Under the pieces are notes generated by a model that was given only the letters and a program-made list of their open reading frames with translations, did not search any database and was not told where the DNA came from. From the NCBI GenBank assembly GCA_015680685.1, contig MNCI01001975.1, positions 397,334 to 461,333 on the forward strand: DNA of 64,000 nt, in the 5' to 3' direction. Within the stretch, counting starts at the first letter, position 1; each line of letters begins with the position of its first letter. Both the position numbers and the translations under genes were made by a program. Shown here piece after piece: positions 34,212-46,000 of the stretch. Source of the DNA: Gnetum montanum (lineage: Eukaryota; Streptophyta; Gnetopsida; Gnetales; Gnetaceae).

Positions 34212-36444
34212 TGTACTATATGAAATCGTCGATGCATGGATGGAATGAAATGGACACTGAGATATCTACAGATAGACACAAAAGACCCTACCTTCGCTTC
34301 AAGGTGAGCTGGAATTGACGAAGGTAGAGTACCTCGGGTGGTCTGCACGTGGATCAGACAAGGATTTCCCCAAATGTATGCCAATGTGCAATACACTAGG
34401 TTATACATAAACGATGTGATAGATGTAAATCAGAATGCAAGCATGTAGGAATGTAAACAAGAGATAAAGAAATATGAATGAACACTGTAACAAATTTTAG
34501 CCAAACTATAGCAATATTATTGCATAATGAAAATTACAATACATCGGTCTAGACATAGTTGTGAATCTGACACAAGGCAGATGAAGAGCCTCGGTGGATG
34601 CGGATGGGTGATGGTATGTTGGTCTGGGCTGCAGGCACAACGTGAAGGCTGTATACTTAGTGTGCAGGGTGGAAGTCTAGCGTGCAGGGTGGGTTTTCTC
34701 GATGCTCTAAGTGTCGATTGCTCCATATTCTTGCCTAGATTTTCTGAATTTTTGAACTCTGATCTGGTCAAAAATATGGGTTTTTGTATGATTTTGGGTG
34801 TCAAATTCAGATCTGAGATGGGATGATTGGCTGTGGGATGCTAGAATTTTAGATCGGGTGACACGTGGAGCGTTGACCAGGTGCAAATGAATGAAGCTTT
34901 ACAAGCGTGCAGCACGCCAGCGTGTACACGCTATGGGCAAGCATGAAGAATTTTTGACCAAATTTTGAACTATGAAGCTAGTTTTTTGAGCGTGGATATT
35001 GGATGCTTAATGTCTTAAGGATGCTGCTTGTCGATTTTGGGCTCATTTGACCTTGATTTGACTAAGTTTTTGGGCATGTTTCTAGCATGCATGCTGTGCT
35101 GTACGTCAGACATGCACATTGGGTGTATACATCGGTCGTGCAGGGCCAAGAATGATCCTTCTGATGCAAAAAATTGATGTCTCTAGAGCCTATGGTCTTG
35201 TAGGTTCATTGACCATGCCTTGAGGGTTGACTCCATTGTCAAAATCTTGCCTAAAATGCCCATTCCACCTTCTTCGAAGTGGTGCACGCTGGGCATGCAG
35301 GCTAGTGTACAGGCATGAAACTATCACTTTTCAAGGTTAAAACTTGATTTTAGGGAACCCAGGCTGATGCCTGATGGTTTTCCTACCTTTGGGAGTTGAT
35401 TGCCTATGAAAATGATAGTTTGAGTACCTGTTTTGGTCTGTCTATGATGGTACACACTGCGCATGCAGGCATGAAAACCCATCATTTGGAGCTCAGAACT
35501 TGATTTTCAGGAGCCTGAGAGCTACTGGGGATCTTGGGGAAGGTCTTGGGGACTCTAGACCTTCATTTCTAGCTTGGTTTGGTGAGTTTTTAGGGCCCAA
35601 AAGTTGCTGCATGCTGAGCTGCACGCTGGGCATGCAAGCCTGTGTGCAAGAAGTGTACTTAGTCAAAGCTAAGTGTTTTGAGCTTGGAACTTGCAATTCT
35701 TGTTGCCCGATGTTGATGTAGCCTCCAATGGATCTCGAGGAACTTTTACTTGCTTGATTTGATTCCGTTTGATGCTATTTGTGAAGTTCGCAAGTTTCGG
35801 TCATGCTGGGAAACATTATGACTTAGCTTGATTCTTGTCTGAAAGTGCTAGGCCCAAATTTTTGTGGTGTTTTATTGGTCCCTCTTTGTTGATGCTTGGA
35901 GGAATCAAACCGAGAGGCGTCGACAAAGAAGTACAAAACACCACAGGAAAACTCGTAGCATGCATTTTCCTTTGGCACTTAGCCAGATGTCATCGCACTA
36001 TGTTCAGAGTACATGGGTGTAGGAAACAAGGTTTTGAGATGGGTAGGTAGATGTTTGCAACTGTGGGATTGGGAATTGATCAAGGAATTGTGCTGATGTG
36101 GGAGAGGAGTGTTCATCTTATGTAAACAAGTCATGTTGTTCCTTGTCAATGGCCAATATTTAGCAGACTTGGAACCAAGGCATGAGGAATACGTCCTTTG
36201 GAGGAATGAGACTCTTGTATCATGTTTGAGAGAACTCTTTGTCGCAACCAAAGCCACGCAATGAGGTGATGTATTTTTTGGAGAAACAAGACCCTTGTGG
36301 AGTATCTAAGGAAACCCATTGTCCAACAGCCAAAACCATGTAGTGAGGTGAAACATGATGGTGTGAGACACAAGTACTTCTTTCCAAGGCAACTACCTTC
36401 CTGCCTAGGGCTTGTATGGGAAGTGCCAAGGGTCTTTTGGTTCA
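34212..36444 (-). repeat. LTR 2, shared by units A and B
   Basis: It is the 5' LTR of unit A and the 3' LTR of unit B. Limits are set by the primer site on one side (34206) and a polypurine tract on the other (36445). It contains the same set of modules of about 175 bp as LTR 1, at about 35130-35640, and boxes like ACGCTGGGCATGCAGG. Its outer end includes about 60 bases near 35948-36013 that LTR 1 lacks. Confidence 0.75.
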
Positions 36445-36463
36445 TTTTGCCCTTTTTTTCTTT
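36445..36463 (-). promoter_or_regulatory. polypurine tract of unit B
   Basis: Read on the - strand: AAAGAAAAAAAGGGCAAAA, followed by TGAACC as in unit A. One C interrupts it. Confidence 0.5.
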
Positions 36464-37257
36464 AGAAAGAGCTTTCTTTCAATTTTGTGCTCATGCTCAT
36501 GTGTCGTGTTGTGTGTTGCAACTGCTTGAGAATTTCACAGTGTGCAATAGTGTGCTCAAAGTTTTGGGGTGTACTGGGTGTATCTAGGAACTGTAACCGG
36601 GTAGGAAAAGGAATGAGTGTTTGGTAAATGGGGAATGTATTTTTGAATAGATTGATTAACCTGGTTGCATGCATCAAAAACAATGTGGTACCTTGTCACT
36701 GTGATGAGGTGTATCTATGTACGAGGACCACTGGGTATCATCTTGCAAACACAACTCCAAGAAGATAACAAAACCACAAGTGAATGAGTTAGCAAATATT
36801 TCTAGACATGAATGTAACTGATGCAAATGGGGGCACCATGTGTAACTTAAGGCAAACAAAATGAGTAGCAATATTGTTGTTAGAGCCGGTCTGATGAATG
36901 ATGTAGTAGTCATTGATGAAGAAATGTCATGAATTACAGTAGGAGATGAATGTGCTAGGAATGATCTTGCCAGTTTATAGTCTTAGCAGACTGTCGTGGG
37001 TTAGTTTTATGTCATAACCCGTTGGACGTTGCCATTTTATCATCGTAACGGATGATGTGATGCTAGTTTATAGTCATGGTAGACTATGAAGAGGCAAGCT
37101 AGTTTATAGTCTTAGTGGACTCTGGCAAATGAGTGTGATAATTTGACGTCATGTCAGTTGGAGCTCTGTGGTCTCGGTTTATCATCACGACGCCAGGACA
37201 TATTTGTGGTATTAGTTCATCGTCATGATGCCAGGACGAAGATGTACCTTAAGATCA
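36464..37257 (-). other. 3' untranslated part of unit B with AGTTTA motifs
   Basis: No coding pattern. It has more stem motifs than A: 36972, 37003, 37065 and 37101, plus degenerate ones to about 37215. The motif stretch at about 36990-37110 is absent from A, so the cluster changed in copy number. Confidence 0.55.
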
Positions 37258-38667
37258 TCAAACGTGGAATGGTTTCAGGTACACGTGATTTGTGGGATTG
37301 GCCAATTTATTTTCATCCATGTCTGCTAGTTTGAACGCTCCATTACCGTACGCTTTGGTGACCAAGTAAGGCCCTTCCCAGTTGGCTGAGAACTTATCTG
37401 CGTGTTCACGAACCGCCTTAAATACAAGGTCCCCTTCTTTGATTGGGCACCTATGGATGTCATGTTGATGATGCCATCGTTGTTGCTTCTGGTACCACTC
37501 GATTTGCTCAAGTGTTTGTGTGCATTCTTCTTCCACTGAGTTGAGGTCAACAGTACGCAACTCATTGTTCTGACCTTCGTCGAGGAGTTCGAATAGTGTG
37601 ATCTTTAAGGATGGTAGCTAGAACTCCAGAGATAAAATAGCTTCTGAACCATAAACAAGACTATATGGTGTTTTACCTGTGGATGTCCTATGCATTTTTC
37701 TGTATGCCCACAACGCATAAACTAGCTGCTTGTGCCATCATCGTTTGCTCTGATGAAGCATTTTCCGTTGCATCATGATGAAAGTTTTATTTGTGGCTTC
37801 TACTTGGTCATTTCTTTGAGGATAGTAAGGTGATGAAAACAAGTGTTTAATACCTAAGCTTTCACAGAACGATTTTGTTTTGATACTACTGAATTATGGC
37901 CCGTTATCAGTGATGATAGTCATCAAGATGCCAAAACGAGTCACAATGTTTTCGAGAATAAAGTTGCATACGTGTTTCGATGTAGTCTTCCTAAGAGTAA
38001 TAGCTTCTACCCATTTTGTGAAGTATTCAGTCATGGTTATGATGAAGCTATGTCCCACTGAAGATGGGGGAGTTATTGATCCAATGATGTCTAACCCCCA
38101 TTTCTGGAAAGGCCATGTGATTTGAGCCGTATGCAACTCATTGGGTGGAACATGTATAAGATTCCCATGCTTTTGACACATATCACATGTTTTAACTCTG
38201 GAGAAATAGTCATATTCCATATGTTGCCAATAATATCTCAAGCATCTTATTTTGGTTTCCATTGCTTTGGATGCTATGTGCCCTCCGCAGAGCCCCTCAT
38301 GAACTTGATCGACGACGGTTTGGCTATCGGTGCTATTAATGCATACTAGTAAAATACCTTCATAGGATCTATGACATAACGTATCCCCTGCTAGTGTATA
38401 CTACCAAGAGCGTTTCCACACCATGTCCTTCTGTCCATTCGTTAGATATTGAGGTGGTTCACCATGCAAAAGGTACTCTTTGATGTTATCATACCACTCT
38501 ATGACGTGTTTTGCGCTAACGGATGCTATGGGAAGTTCATCAAGAGCGTCAGTTATGGGCTTGTTGCAGCTCATGAAAAAATTAGGCAATGCATGACACA
38601 TGTTCGGTGAGATGTTTAGAGCTAAAGTGGCTAATGCGTCTACGATAGTATTATCATTTCTAGGCAC
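37258..38667 (-). pseudogene. int: integrase (unit B)
   Basis: Same layout as unit A and better preserved. Zinc finger half with MEYDYFSRVKTCDMCQKHGN. Core: FQKWGLDIIGSITPP, EYFTKWVEAITLRKTTSK, TIITDNGP. C-terminal: EECTQTLEQIEWYQKQQRWH, HADKFSANWEGPYLVTKAYG, LKPFHV and TGA. The core is open across 37894-38262. Stops lie between 37570 and 37890. Confidence 0.85.
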
Positions 38668-38669
38668 AT

Positions 38670-39259
38670 GTTGTAGTTCTATATTTACAAACTACTTCAG
38701 AAAGTGTTTCGTCAAGTCACAGTAGGGTTGTAGATGGGACACCTTGCATGCATAAACATCTTTGAATTGGTTTATGATTAACTGTGAGTCACCTCTAACT
38801 ACGAGACGTGTGATGTTCGCTGCTTGTGCTACCATAAGGCCTCTGAGGAGACCTTCATACTCTACCATGTTATTGGTACAAGGAAAGTTAAATCGGTAAG
38901 CGAAGGGTTGGATTTTCCCGAAGGGATATGTGATAATGGAAGCGGCACTTCCACCTCAGGAGNAAGGGATATGTGATAATGGAAGCGGCACTTCCACCTC
39001 AGGAGGTGGATGCTCCATCAAAGTTTAGTATCGCATCATAGTTATCAGGCACTATGTCAATTGTGCTTATGTTTTCATCCAGGAATTCTAGATTAATCAT
39101 TGCTTGATCTTGTGTTGGTGATGTGGTCATCTGATTGACTATAGCTTGACCTTTTATGGATGATTGGGTTATGTAACATAGGTCAAATTTGGCAATCATT
39201 ACTTTCCATTGGGCTATCTTATTAGATTTGTACATGTTGTTCGTGATATCTCTGAGCAC
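38670..39259 (-). pseudogene. second, archaeal-type RNase H (unit B)
   Basis: NFDGASTS at its start and LVVRGDSQLIINQ keep the acidic residues. The frame is broken by an assembly duplication around the N at 38963, so the true state is better than it looks. Upstream linker: MIAKFDLCYITQSSIKGQAI. Confidence 0.75.
38921..39005. other. assembly join: 42-bp duplication around single N (38963)
   Basis: 38921-38962 is repeated exactly at 38964-39005. It is an unmerged contig overlap, placed in the middle of the second RNase H. Confidence 0.85.
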
Positions 39260-40830
39260 ATTATCCTTACAGATTATGTTGACTTGGTTTCGAAAGAGGT
39301 AATGTCGCCACTTCTTTAAAGAAAAGATAAGGGCAAGGCATGATATTTTGACATCATTGTAATGCTATTCGTGGGCTACTAATGCATGGCTCAAATAGTA
39401 AACAGGAACCTCAGTCCCATCATCCTGTTTCTGGCAAAGCATAAACACGATTGATGAATCCATTATGACAAGGTAGATGTAGAACGGTTTATTGCTCTAA
39501 GGTGGATAAACTATTGGTAATTGGGTTAGTGCCATTTTGATATTATCAAAAGCTTCCTAGTATTGTGGGGTCCATTGAAAGTGTACACTCTTGCATAGCA
39601 AATGATTCATGGATTTCAATTTATCAGTCAATTTTTTGATAAAGTGCCTAATGAACTGTAGTCTACCTACAAGCCTTGAAGTTCGGTAAGGTTTCTTGGT
39701 GGTTGGAAGTTTGTGATTGCCTTCACCTTATTGGGGTCTACTCGAATTCCTACTTCTGAAACTATGAATCCAAGCATTTTGCCTGATTTGACCCCAGAGA
39801 CACACTTTTTTGGGTTCAATCTGAGCTCATATTTTAAACAATGCTTAAGTACCGAGTCTAGGTCTTGTATGTGTTGTTCTTGTATCTTTGATTTAACTGC
39901 TATATCATATACATAATCATTAAGTGAATGAAGGAGGTAATCACTAAAGATGAAGGTCATTTCTCGTTGATATGTAGCACCAACATTCTTTAAGCCGAAG
40001 GGCATCATCGTGTAACAAAATGTTACCCATGGTGTCATGAAGGTTGTCCTAAGTTGATGTTCAGGGTTAATCCAGATCTGATTATATCCAAAGAAGCCAT
40101 CTAGAAAAGATAACAATGCATGCCCAGTGGTTGAGTCAACCAATTGATCAATACTAGGTAGTGGAAAGTCATCTTTGATGGTCGCTATGTTGAGATCCTG
40201 GAAGTCAATGCATAGGCGAATGCTCTCGTTTTTCTTCAGGACAATGACCATGTTGGATACCAAATCATCATAGTCAATGGCCCGAATGAAACTAGCTTGA
40301 TAAAGTTTGGTGATCTTATTGCGAACTACCAACGCTACTTCAGGCTTAACCTTACGTGCTTTTTGTTTCACCGGTCTTAGTTTCGGGTCGAGTATGATGT
40401 TATGCTAGACTATTCGAGGGTCCAGCCCAGGCATGTCAGTGTAAGACCAAGCGAATGATTTGATGTTGCTTTTAACACTTTTGCTATGTCATTGGAAATT
40501 TGTGGGTCTAGTAAAGTACTTAATTTCAGTATCTTCACTTTGTTGCTCGGCATAGTGATGGGGGTTTCAATTAATGGATCTTCAGTGATGTTATCGGCTT
40601 CAATATCCAGCGATTTCGTCATGTTCTGAAAGCATTCTGTGGTTTCCTCTGTTGATGCCATATATTTTTTGTAAGTCGATGTGTCTAAATCAATGGACCT
40701 ATTGTTCATCTCCTGTTGGATGGATCTATATGGTCCATCGATGAACAATGGTGTGAACAGTTGCTTACTATCCATGCTTGCCCCTGCCAAGTCACAGGAA
40801 GCAACGTTAACAAAGGGGGGTTTACTAGTT
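39260..40830 (-). pseudogene. rt: reverse transcriptase and first RNase H (unit B)
   Basis: RT is open from 40371 to 39667: NMVIVLKKNESIRLCIDF, QDLNIATIKDDFPLPSIDQL, MMPFGLKNVGATYQREM. The catalytic box reads YVYDI where YVDDI is expected, a different change from that in A. Upstream polyprotein: MDSKQLFTPLFIDGPYRSI (40775). A frameshift lies near 40410. The first RNase H (39290-39640) is recognisable but has more stops than in A. Confidence 0.85.
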
Positions 40831-41705
40831 GTTTTATGACACTAATTCAAATAATTAAATTTGTTTGAAGTATGCTAAAGTTGGTTCATTGTCTCACTTG
40901 GCTACACAGCGATTTAAGGCCGTACTTGACCAATCGCGGCAGTTTAAGGCCTTACCGGGCCATTCACGGTAGTTTAAGGCCTTACTGGGCCATTCGTGGT
41001 AGTTTAAGGCCTTACTGGGCCGTTCGCGGTTCATTTATGGTTCCTAGTTGATTATACAATTCGTAATTCTTGTTAAGTGTAGAACCATGAGATGAAGAGT
41101 ATGTATCAAAGTGTTTAATTTAGGCAAGGTCTTACATGGGCGATATTTAGCCTAGTGTATGTTTACATACCCCTCTATCTACTCTATGTTTGTTTATGTT
41201 TAATTAATCATTTTTATTTGGAGTAAAATGCTTAAAATGCTAATTTCCTAGAGGGTGGGGCAGTGTGAACAATGTGGGGATGTATTTAACTTGAAACGAA
41301 TGGCAGTAGGCGTAAACATCAAGTTTGAGCTAGGGACAACATGAACTTCTTAACGTGAACCTTTCAACATGAACTAGAGCATGAACTGGAGCATGAAGCA
41401 GAGCATGGAGATTGGGTAAAATGGGTAGAGGAAGGTGCAGATATAGTGTGAATGGAGGTATCAAGGATGGCACCGATCGAAGCGTGATGATTCTAGTGAA
41501 AGAGCTCAGTGTGAATCTATGCTCTAGAGAAACCCTCAGCGTGCAGGGGGTGGAAACTTGAGCGTGAAGGGTCTACATACCGCAGCATGGACCTCTTGCA
41601 AACCCCAGCGTGAACCTCTCAAAATCCCAATGTGAACCTCTCCAAAACCTAGTGTGAACCTCTCCAAACCCCAGCATGAACCTCTCAAAATCCCAGCGTG
41701 AACGG
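40831..41705 (+). promoter_or_regulatory. spacer between RT and antisense gene (unit B)
   Basis: Four AGTTTA-type units in tandem at about 40908-41035, with GGCC...GGGCC arms and about 30-bp spacing. Unit A has only two or three here. Then comes the repeat-rich leader: gagcatgaa repeats (41368-41405) and cccagcgtgaacct-like repeats (41600-41705). Confidence 0.5.
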
Positions 41706-44700
41706 ATGGGTAAGGAGAAGCAGGTGCGGGACTCAGGGAGGAAAGAGCCAGACTTGACCTTTGCCAAGGAGAGTGAGGCGATGCTTCGATGCTTGCCCAA
41801 GCCTATGATGGCATCATGGTCTAGACCAATGCACTGGTATGGCCTGGTTCCTTATCAAAATTTGTATTTTTTGTTTACTATTTTCGTTCATTTGCGTTCA
41901 GTTTCATCCCTTTTCATTTTTGGCACATAGAATTTGTGCGAGATTAGGCCTATTGTCTTAGATGTTGGTCTGCAAGAGGGGGCAGAATGCCCAGTGTGTA
42001 GGGTCTGCATGCCAAGCGTGCAGGGTCTGTATGCTGTGTGCAAACCCTGAAAAAAATGTTTTCAAGTGTTGGCCCCAGTGTAAAACCTATATTATTTTTC
42101 ATGGCTTACCAATTCTGGTTCTTGAACATTTGCAGATGTCATAAACCTTTCCTTCTTGTGGTGGAACTTGTTGGAGTTCTGGCATGGTTCAAGCCTATTG
42201 ATTGTGATGAACCGATACCTGATATGACTATTGATCAAAATGGGGTATGGTTCAGAATGGGTGTCAGCGAATTCCTTGCCTTCGTCTTAGAAAGATTCAT
42301 TCTGGTGATATGGTCTTACCTAAGTGAACAATTAGCACGGAGTGTCCTTGAGACCATGCTACTAGGATCTTCAAATGGTATAGTGGCCTTTATGGTTGAT
42401 ATCGATGAGGGATTATCCATGGCTAGGGATGATCCCTCTGGAGGGCACAGATCCGCCCTTCCATTGACGCATGTATGGGACTTATTATCATGTAGTCCTC
42501 AAAACATCAATAGCACCTTATTCTTACCATATCGTGCCCATACCTTGTTCCAGAATCCTCCCAGAACAGTGTACAGAGTAGAAAGGTAAGATTGTTTAAT
42601 TTATCATTTCTACTTTAATGCCTAGTGGTTGTTCATGTTTTGATCGTTGTTCCTTTGTAGGCCTCAATTTGATAAAGAAGGAGTATGCATAGGTGATGAT
42701 GGACTTGCATTGGCTCATACTACCTCAGAGGCTTTCATGGTAGGTCCCACTCCCCATGGTGCCGTTTTAGCGGAAACCAAGGACGAAATTGTCCATTTTC
42801 ACAAATGATACTCTAAGGCTTTTGCACAATGTAAGGCTGAAGGGTGCCTACATGGGGATTGGTCCCGTAATGGGCCAGTTTTCCCATGCGATGTTGATTT
42901 GACTTCTAATAGTCTTAATCTATTGTCTAATGGTGAGTAATAGTTTTTTTGACTCTTCACATTTGTTGTTTCTGCTACCACATTGGTTGTGTTGATTCCA
43001 TGGTTTTATCCTGTGCATTCAGTGGATGTTACCATAGAGACTGGGCGGACTGAGGGCACTTTGTCTATGAAGTTCGGAGATATCGACGATGCACAACGGT
43101 GGTTGCATCATGAGGCATTGCCGCACGTTATCGATTTCTTGAGTGATGCCAGCCTCATGGAGCAATTCACTGCTTTAAGTCCTAACGTCTTCGTGACCGA
43201 GATGATTATGATTGTTGATTCATTCAACAAGGCTATTACTTACTATAGCACTTGTGTCAAGGGAATTAGAGTGGCTTTCCATCTATCGGTAGAGTTCTTT
43301 TCAAATCTCTTCGATGTGCCAGTGGATGGGGCTATAGTGACTTTGGATAGAGTGCAAAAAGAGGCCCATGTGGTTCGCAAGATGGAGGACTGGCTAGGTA
43401 TCAGGAAGGAAAAATCTAGAGTTCAAAGACCTAAGCACTCTAGAGAGTTTACTCCAGCTGTAGATGAACCAAAGGTGAAACGCATATAGTTTAAAATATC
43501 TGTATAGGGTAAGTAAGCCTGATTCATTCATTTATCCATGTTTTATCATCATCATTATTATAATTATTTTATTTTATTTTTATTTTATGTAAAACTGATG
43601 TCGAACTCACAAATGTCATTAGAGCTAACCCCTTGAGTAAGAAGAGAGGGGTTAGCACCGATCATAGAGGAGGAAGAGGCCCGAATCAACCAAGATGAGG
43701 AGGAAGAGGTGGGTAACGATAAGATGGAAATTCTTTTCCCCCTGAGGGAAGAAACTAAAGAAGGAGTAGAAGTCACCATGGAAAAAGATCGCACTGGTGA
43801 AACAACTGAAGCTGACGAGATATTTAATGATTTCTTCGCAGGGAGGTTAAACGTTGGCACTCCTCCGAATCTGGGAGAAGAGAGGGATTTTCGTATGTTT
43901 TCGTCATTATGTTTACCTGGGTTTTGAGTTGTTTCATTTACGTTATTTAGAGTTTTAACTTTGTATTTTTGTCACTACAAGACGCAGATGTTGAAACTAG
44001 GACGACTCCTAACATTCTCTTAGACATACCTGCAATGTAGATTCCAATGGAAACGACCACCAAAGTTGGTTCGTCTCCCATACATGAACCATTTACTTGG
44101 ACCGAAATGCTAGGTAAAATAGATTTCATCCATGGTATTGTCAATGAGGTAGTTGACCGCATCCAACAAGCTTATCCTGAAACAGGTACATACGTTTTAA
44201 ACATTTTGAGTCTTTTCCTTTTTGCATCTGTTCTACTGTCCAATGTTTAATGTATATGTTTCTTGTATTGATAGGCACTGGACTGAAGTGGGATCCATCC
44301 AAGGCTACTTGTATTGATAGTCTACCTGAACTACCATTAGAAATTGAGTAAGTGCCAAGACAGATCTATGACGATGTGGTAGAATGTGTTGTGCAAAATG
44401 CCAAGTCGCTTTGGACCTATAGGTGTTCTATCGAAAAGCTATGGTTGCAAATTCAGGTAGGGGAGAAAGAGGTCACCAAACTATCAGCAAAATGAGATGA
44501 CTTTAGGGCATGCTATGAGTTTTCCTCTGCTAGGTTGATGGGGGATTGTTCTTGGCAAACCTCCAAGGTTGCTTACACTAGATATTGGAATCTATTAAAC
44601 TACCAAGTAACTGTGATTCAGGAGCTAGCAGAGTGGAAGGCACAAATTGATTTGCTAAATATCAAGTGTTAGGATTGGAAAGCTTTTGCTTCTAAGGTGT

Positions 44701-45266
44701 GGAAATGGGGCCAAAATGAGAAGAATCATAAGCACCATTATAAAAAATCATTGAAGGAGGTATCCATAGAAAAGCATCAACTGGAAATGTTTGTAGAAGG
44801 TTTAGGCCTACGGTCTTCGTTTGATGCCTTTGCTAGGCACACTGTGGTAGAGATGGAATCTCCCAAGCTAGTAATCACCATAGCTTATGGGGAGGTTTCT
44901 GTAGGCGAGTTTCCTCTTAAATGTCCTACTTGGTCTACTGTGGACAAAGGGAAGGAATTAGCCAATGTTGATCTAGGCCTAGATGGAACTGACTGGGCAA
45001 GTGTCCCTGAAGAAGAAATCCTTCATCGGCTAGAGTTTGGTCTAAGGGGATCCTCTTCAGTAACTTGTTTGAACTTGTAACTTTTATTTGTTTTTTTGTA
45101 GTAAATGTTATCTTCCTTTTTATCTATCAAGTAATTAATCAATTATTTTCTTTTCCTTTTGCAGAATCCTGGTGATGACAACGGTTAGGAGGGTGGCCCT
45201 AGTGGAGGGAAAACACATGATGCAGGAGAGCTCGGGGGGAAAGCCCCTCTTGATTTTGATGTTTAG
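41706..45266 (+). pseudogene. antisense spliced gene, unit B (FCP1-like / Transposase_32-like)
   Basis: Exons: 41706-41863, 42136-42585, 42661-42932, 43023-43508, 43623-43892, 43982-44185, 44275-45059, 45165-45266. Splice sites follow GT...AG and every exon junction keeps phase. Exons 1-2 are fully open: KPFLLVVELVGVLAWFKPID, VWFRMGVSEFLAFVLERF, VIWSYLSEQLARSVLETMLL, NINSTLFLPYRAHTLFQNPP. Their order and spacing match FCP1-like HAD proteins, with Glu at the catalytic first Asp. Exon 4 lost about 550 bases but stays in frame. Stops: shared TGA in exon 3, TAGs at the end of exon 4, TGA in exon 5, TAG in exon 6, several in exon 7, TAG in exon 8. An alternative for exons 1-3 is an unrelated fold with chance resemblance. 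Confidence 0.75.
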
Positions 45267-46000
45267 TTTCTTAAATCTAGCCTGTTGTTATTAGTTATGT
45301 TTTTGTGGATTGTAAACAGAAATTGTTTCTATTGTTTTGAGTTGAGTCCTATACAATTAGATGCATGAACTTGGCTAACTTTTGTAACCGTCCATTTAAA
45401 TATTTATATATATTTTTTGTCTTCAAATTCTAGTTTTTGTTTTGTTTTGTTTTGTCTGAATGTTGAGAAGAAATAATGCTGGGACATGGAGTAAAAGTCT
45501 TTTTGCTTGTTTTGTTGTTTAAGTGTAAACCTGAAATAAAGTGCAAATGTAACTCAAATGATAACTATGCCAAAGGAGGACATTAAAGAAAAGCGTAACT
45601 TGTACTGCAAAGATATAATCATAAAATGTAAACTGGGAATTTAAAATTTTGAGGCCAATGAAAGTAAACCTGCTCTAGTTGAAGGCCATTTCGGGCCATA
45701 TGTATGTGCATGTAAGCTTAAAGTCATGACGGACTGCAACGTGATCATTCTAGTTTAAAGCCATTTCAGGCCACCAAGAAATAGAAGGGATATCAATTGA
45801 TACCATGGATTTTGACGTAAACCGGCCATTTCTGACCATGGCTAGTTTTATTTCATCACGAACATGCAATAGTTTATTGTCATTCTGGACCTGCGTAGTT
45901 TATCGTTGTTTTAGACGATCATAGTTTAACATCATTGCAGACTTCTATAGTTTGTTAATTCTTTAGTAACTTTTTGATTTTTTTGATTTTTATGTTAGGA
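45267..46000. other. spacer between antisense gene 3' end and protease (unit B)
   Basis: Same as 28585-29300: a T-rich likely 3' untranslated part, then AGTTTA-type motifs at about 45675-45960. Confidence 0.55.

Noticed and set aside
42136-42932. An active phosphatase encoded by the antisense gene
   Set aside because: The nucleophile Asp reads Glu, and the later Asp pair is missing in both copies. Only a fold resemblance can be claimed.
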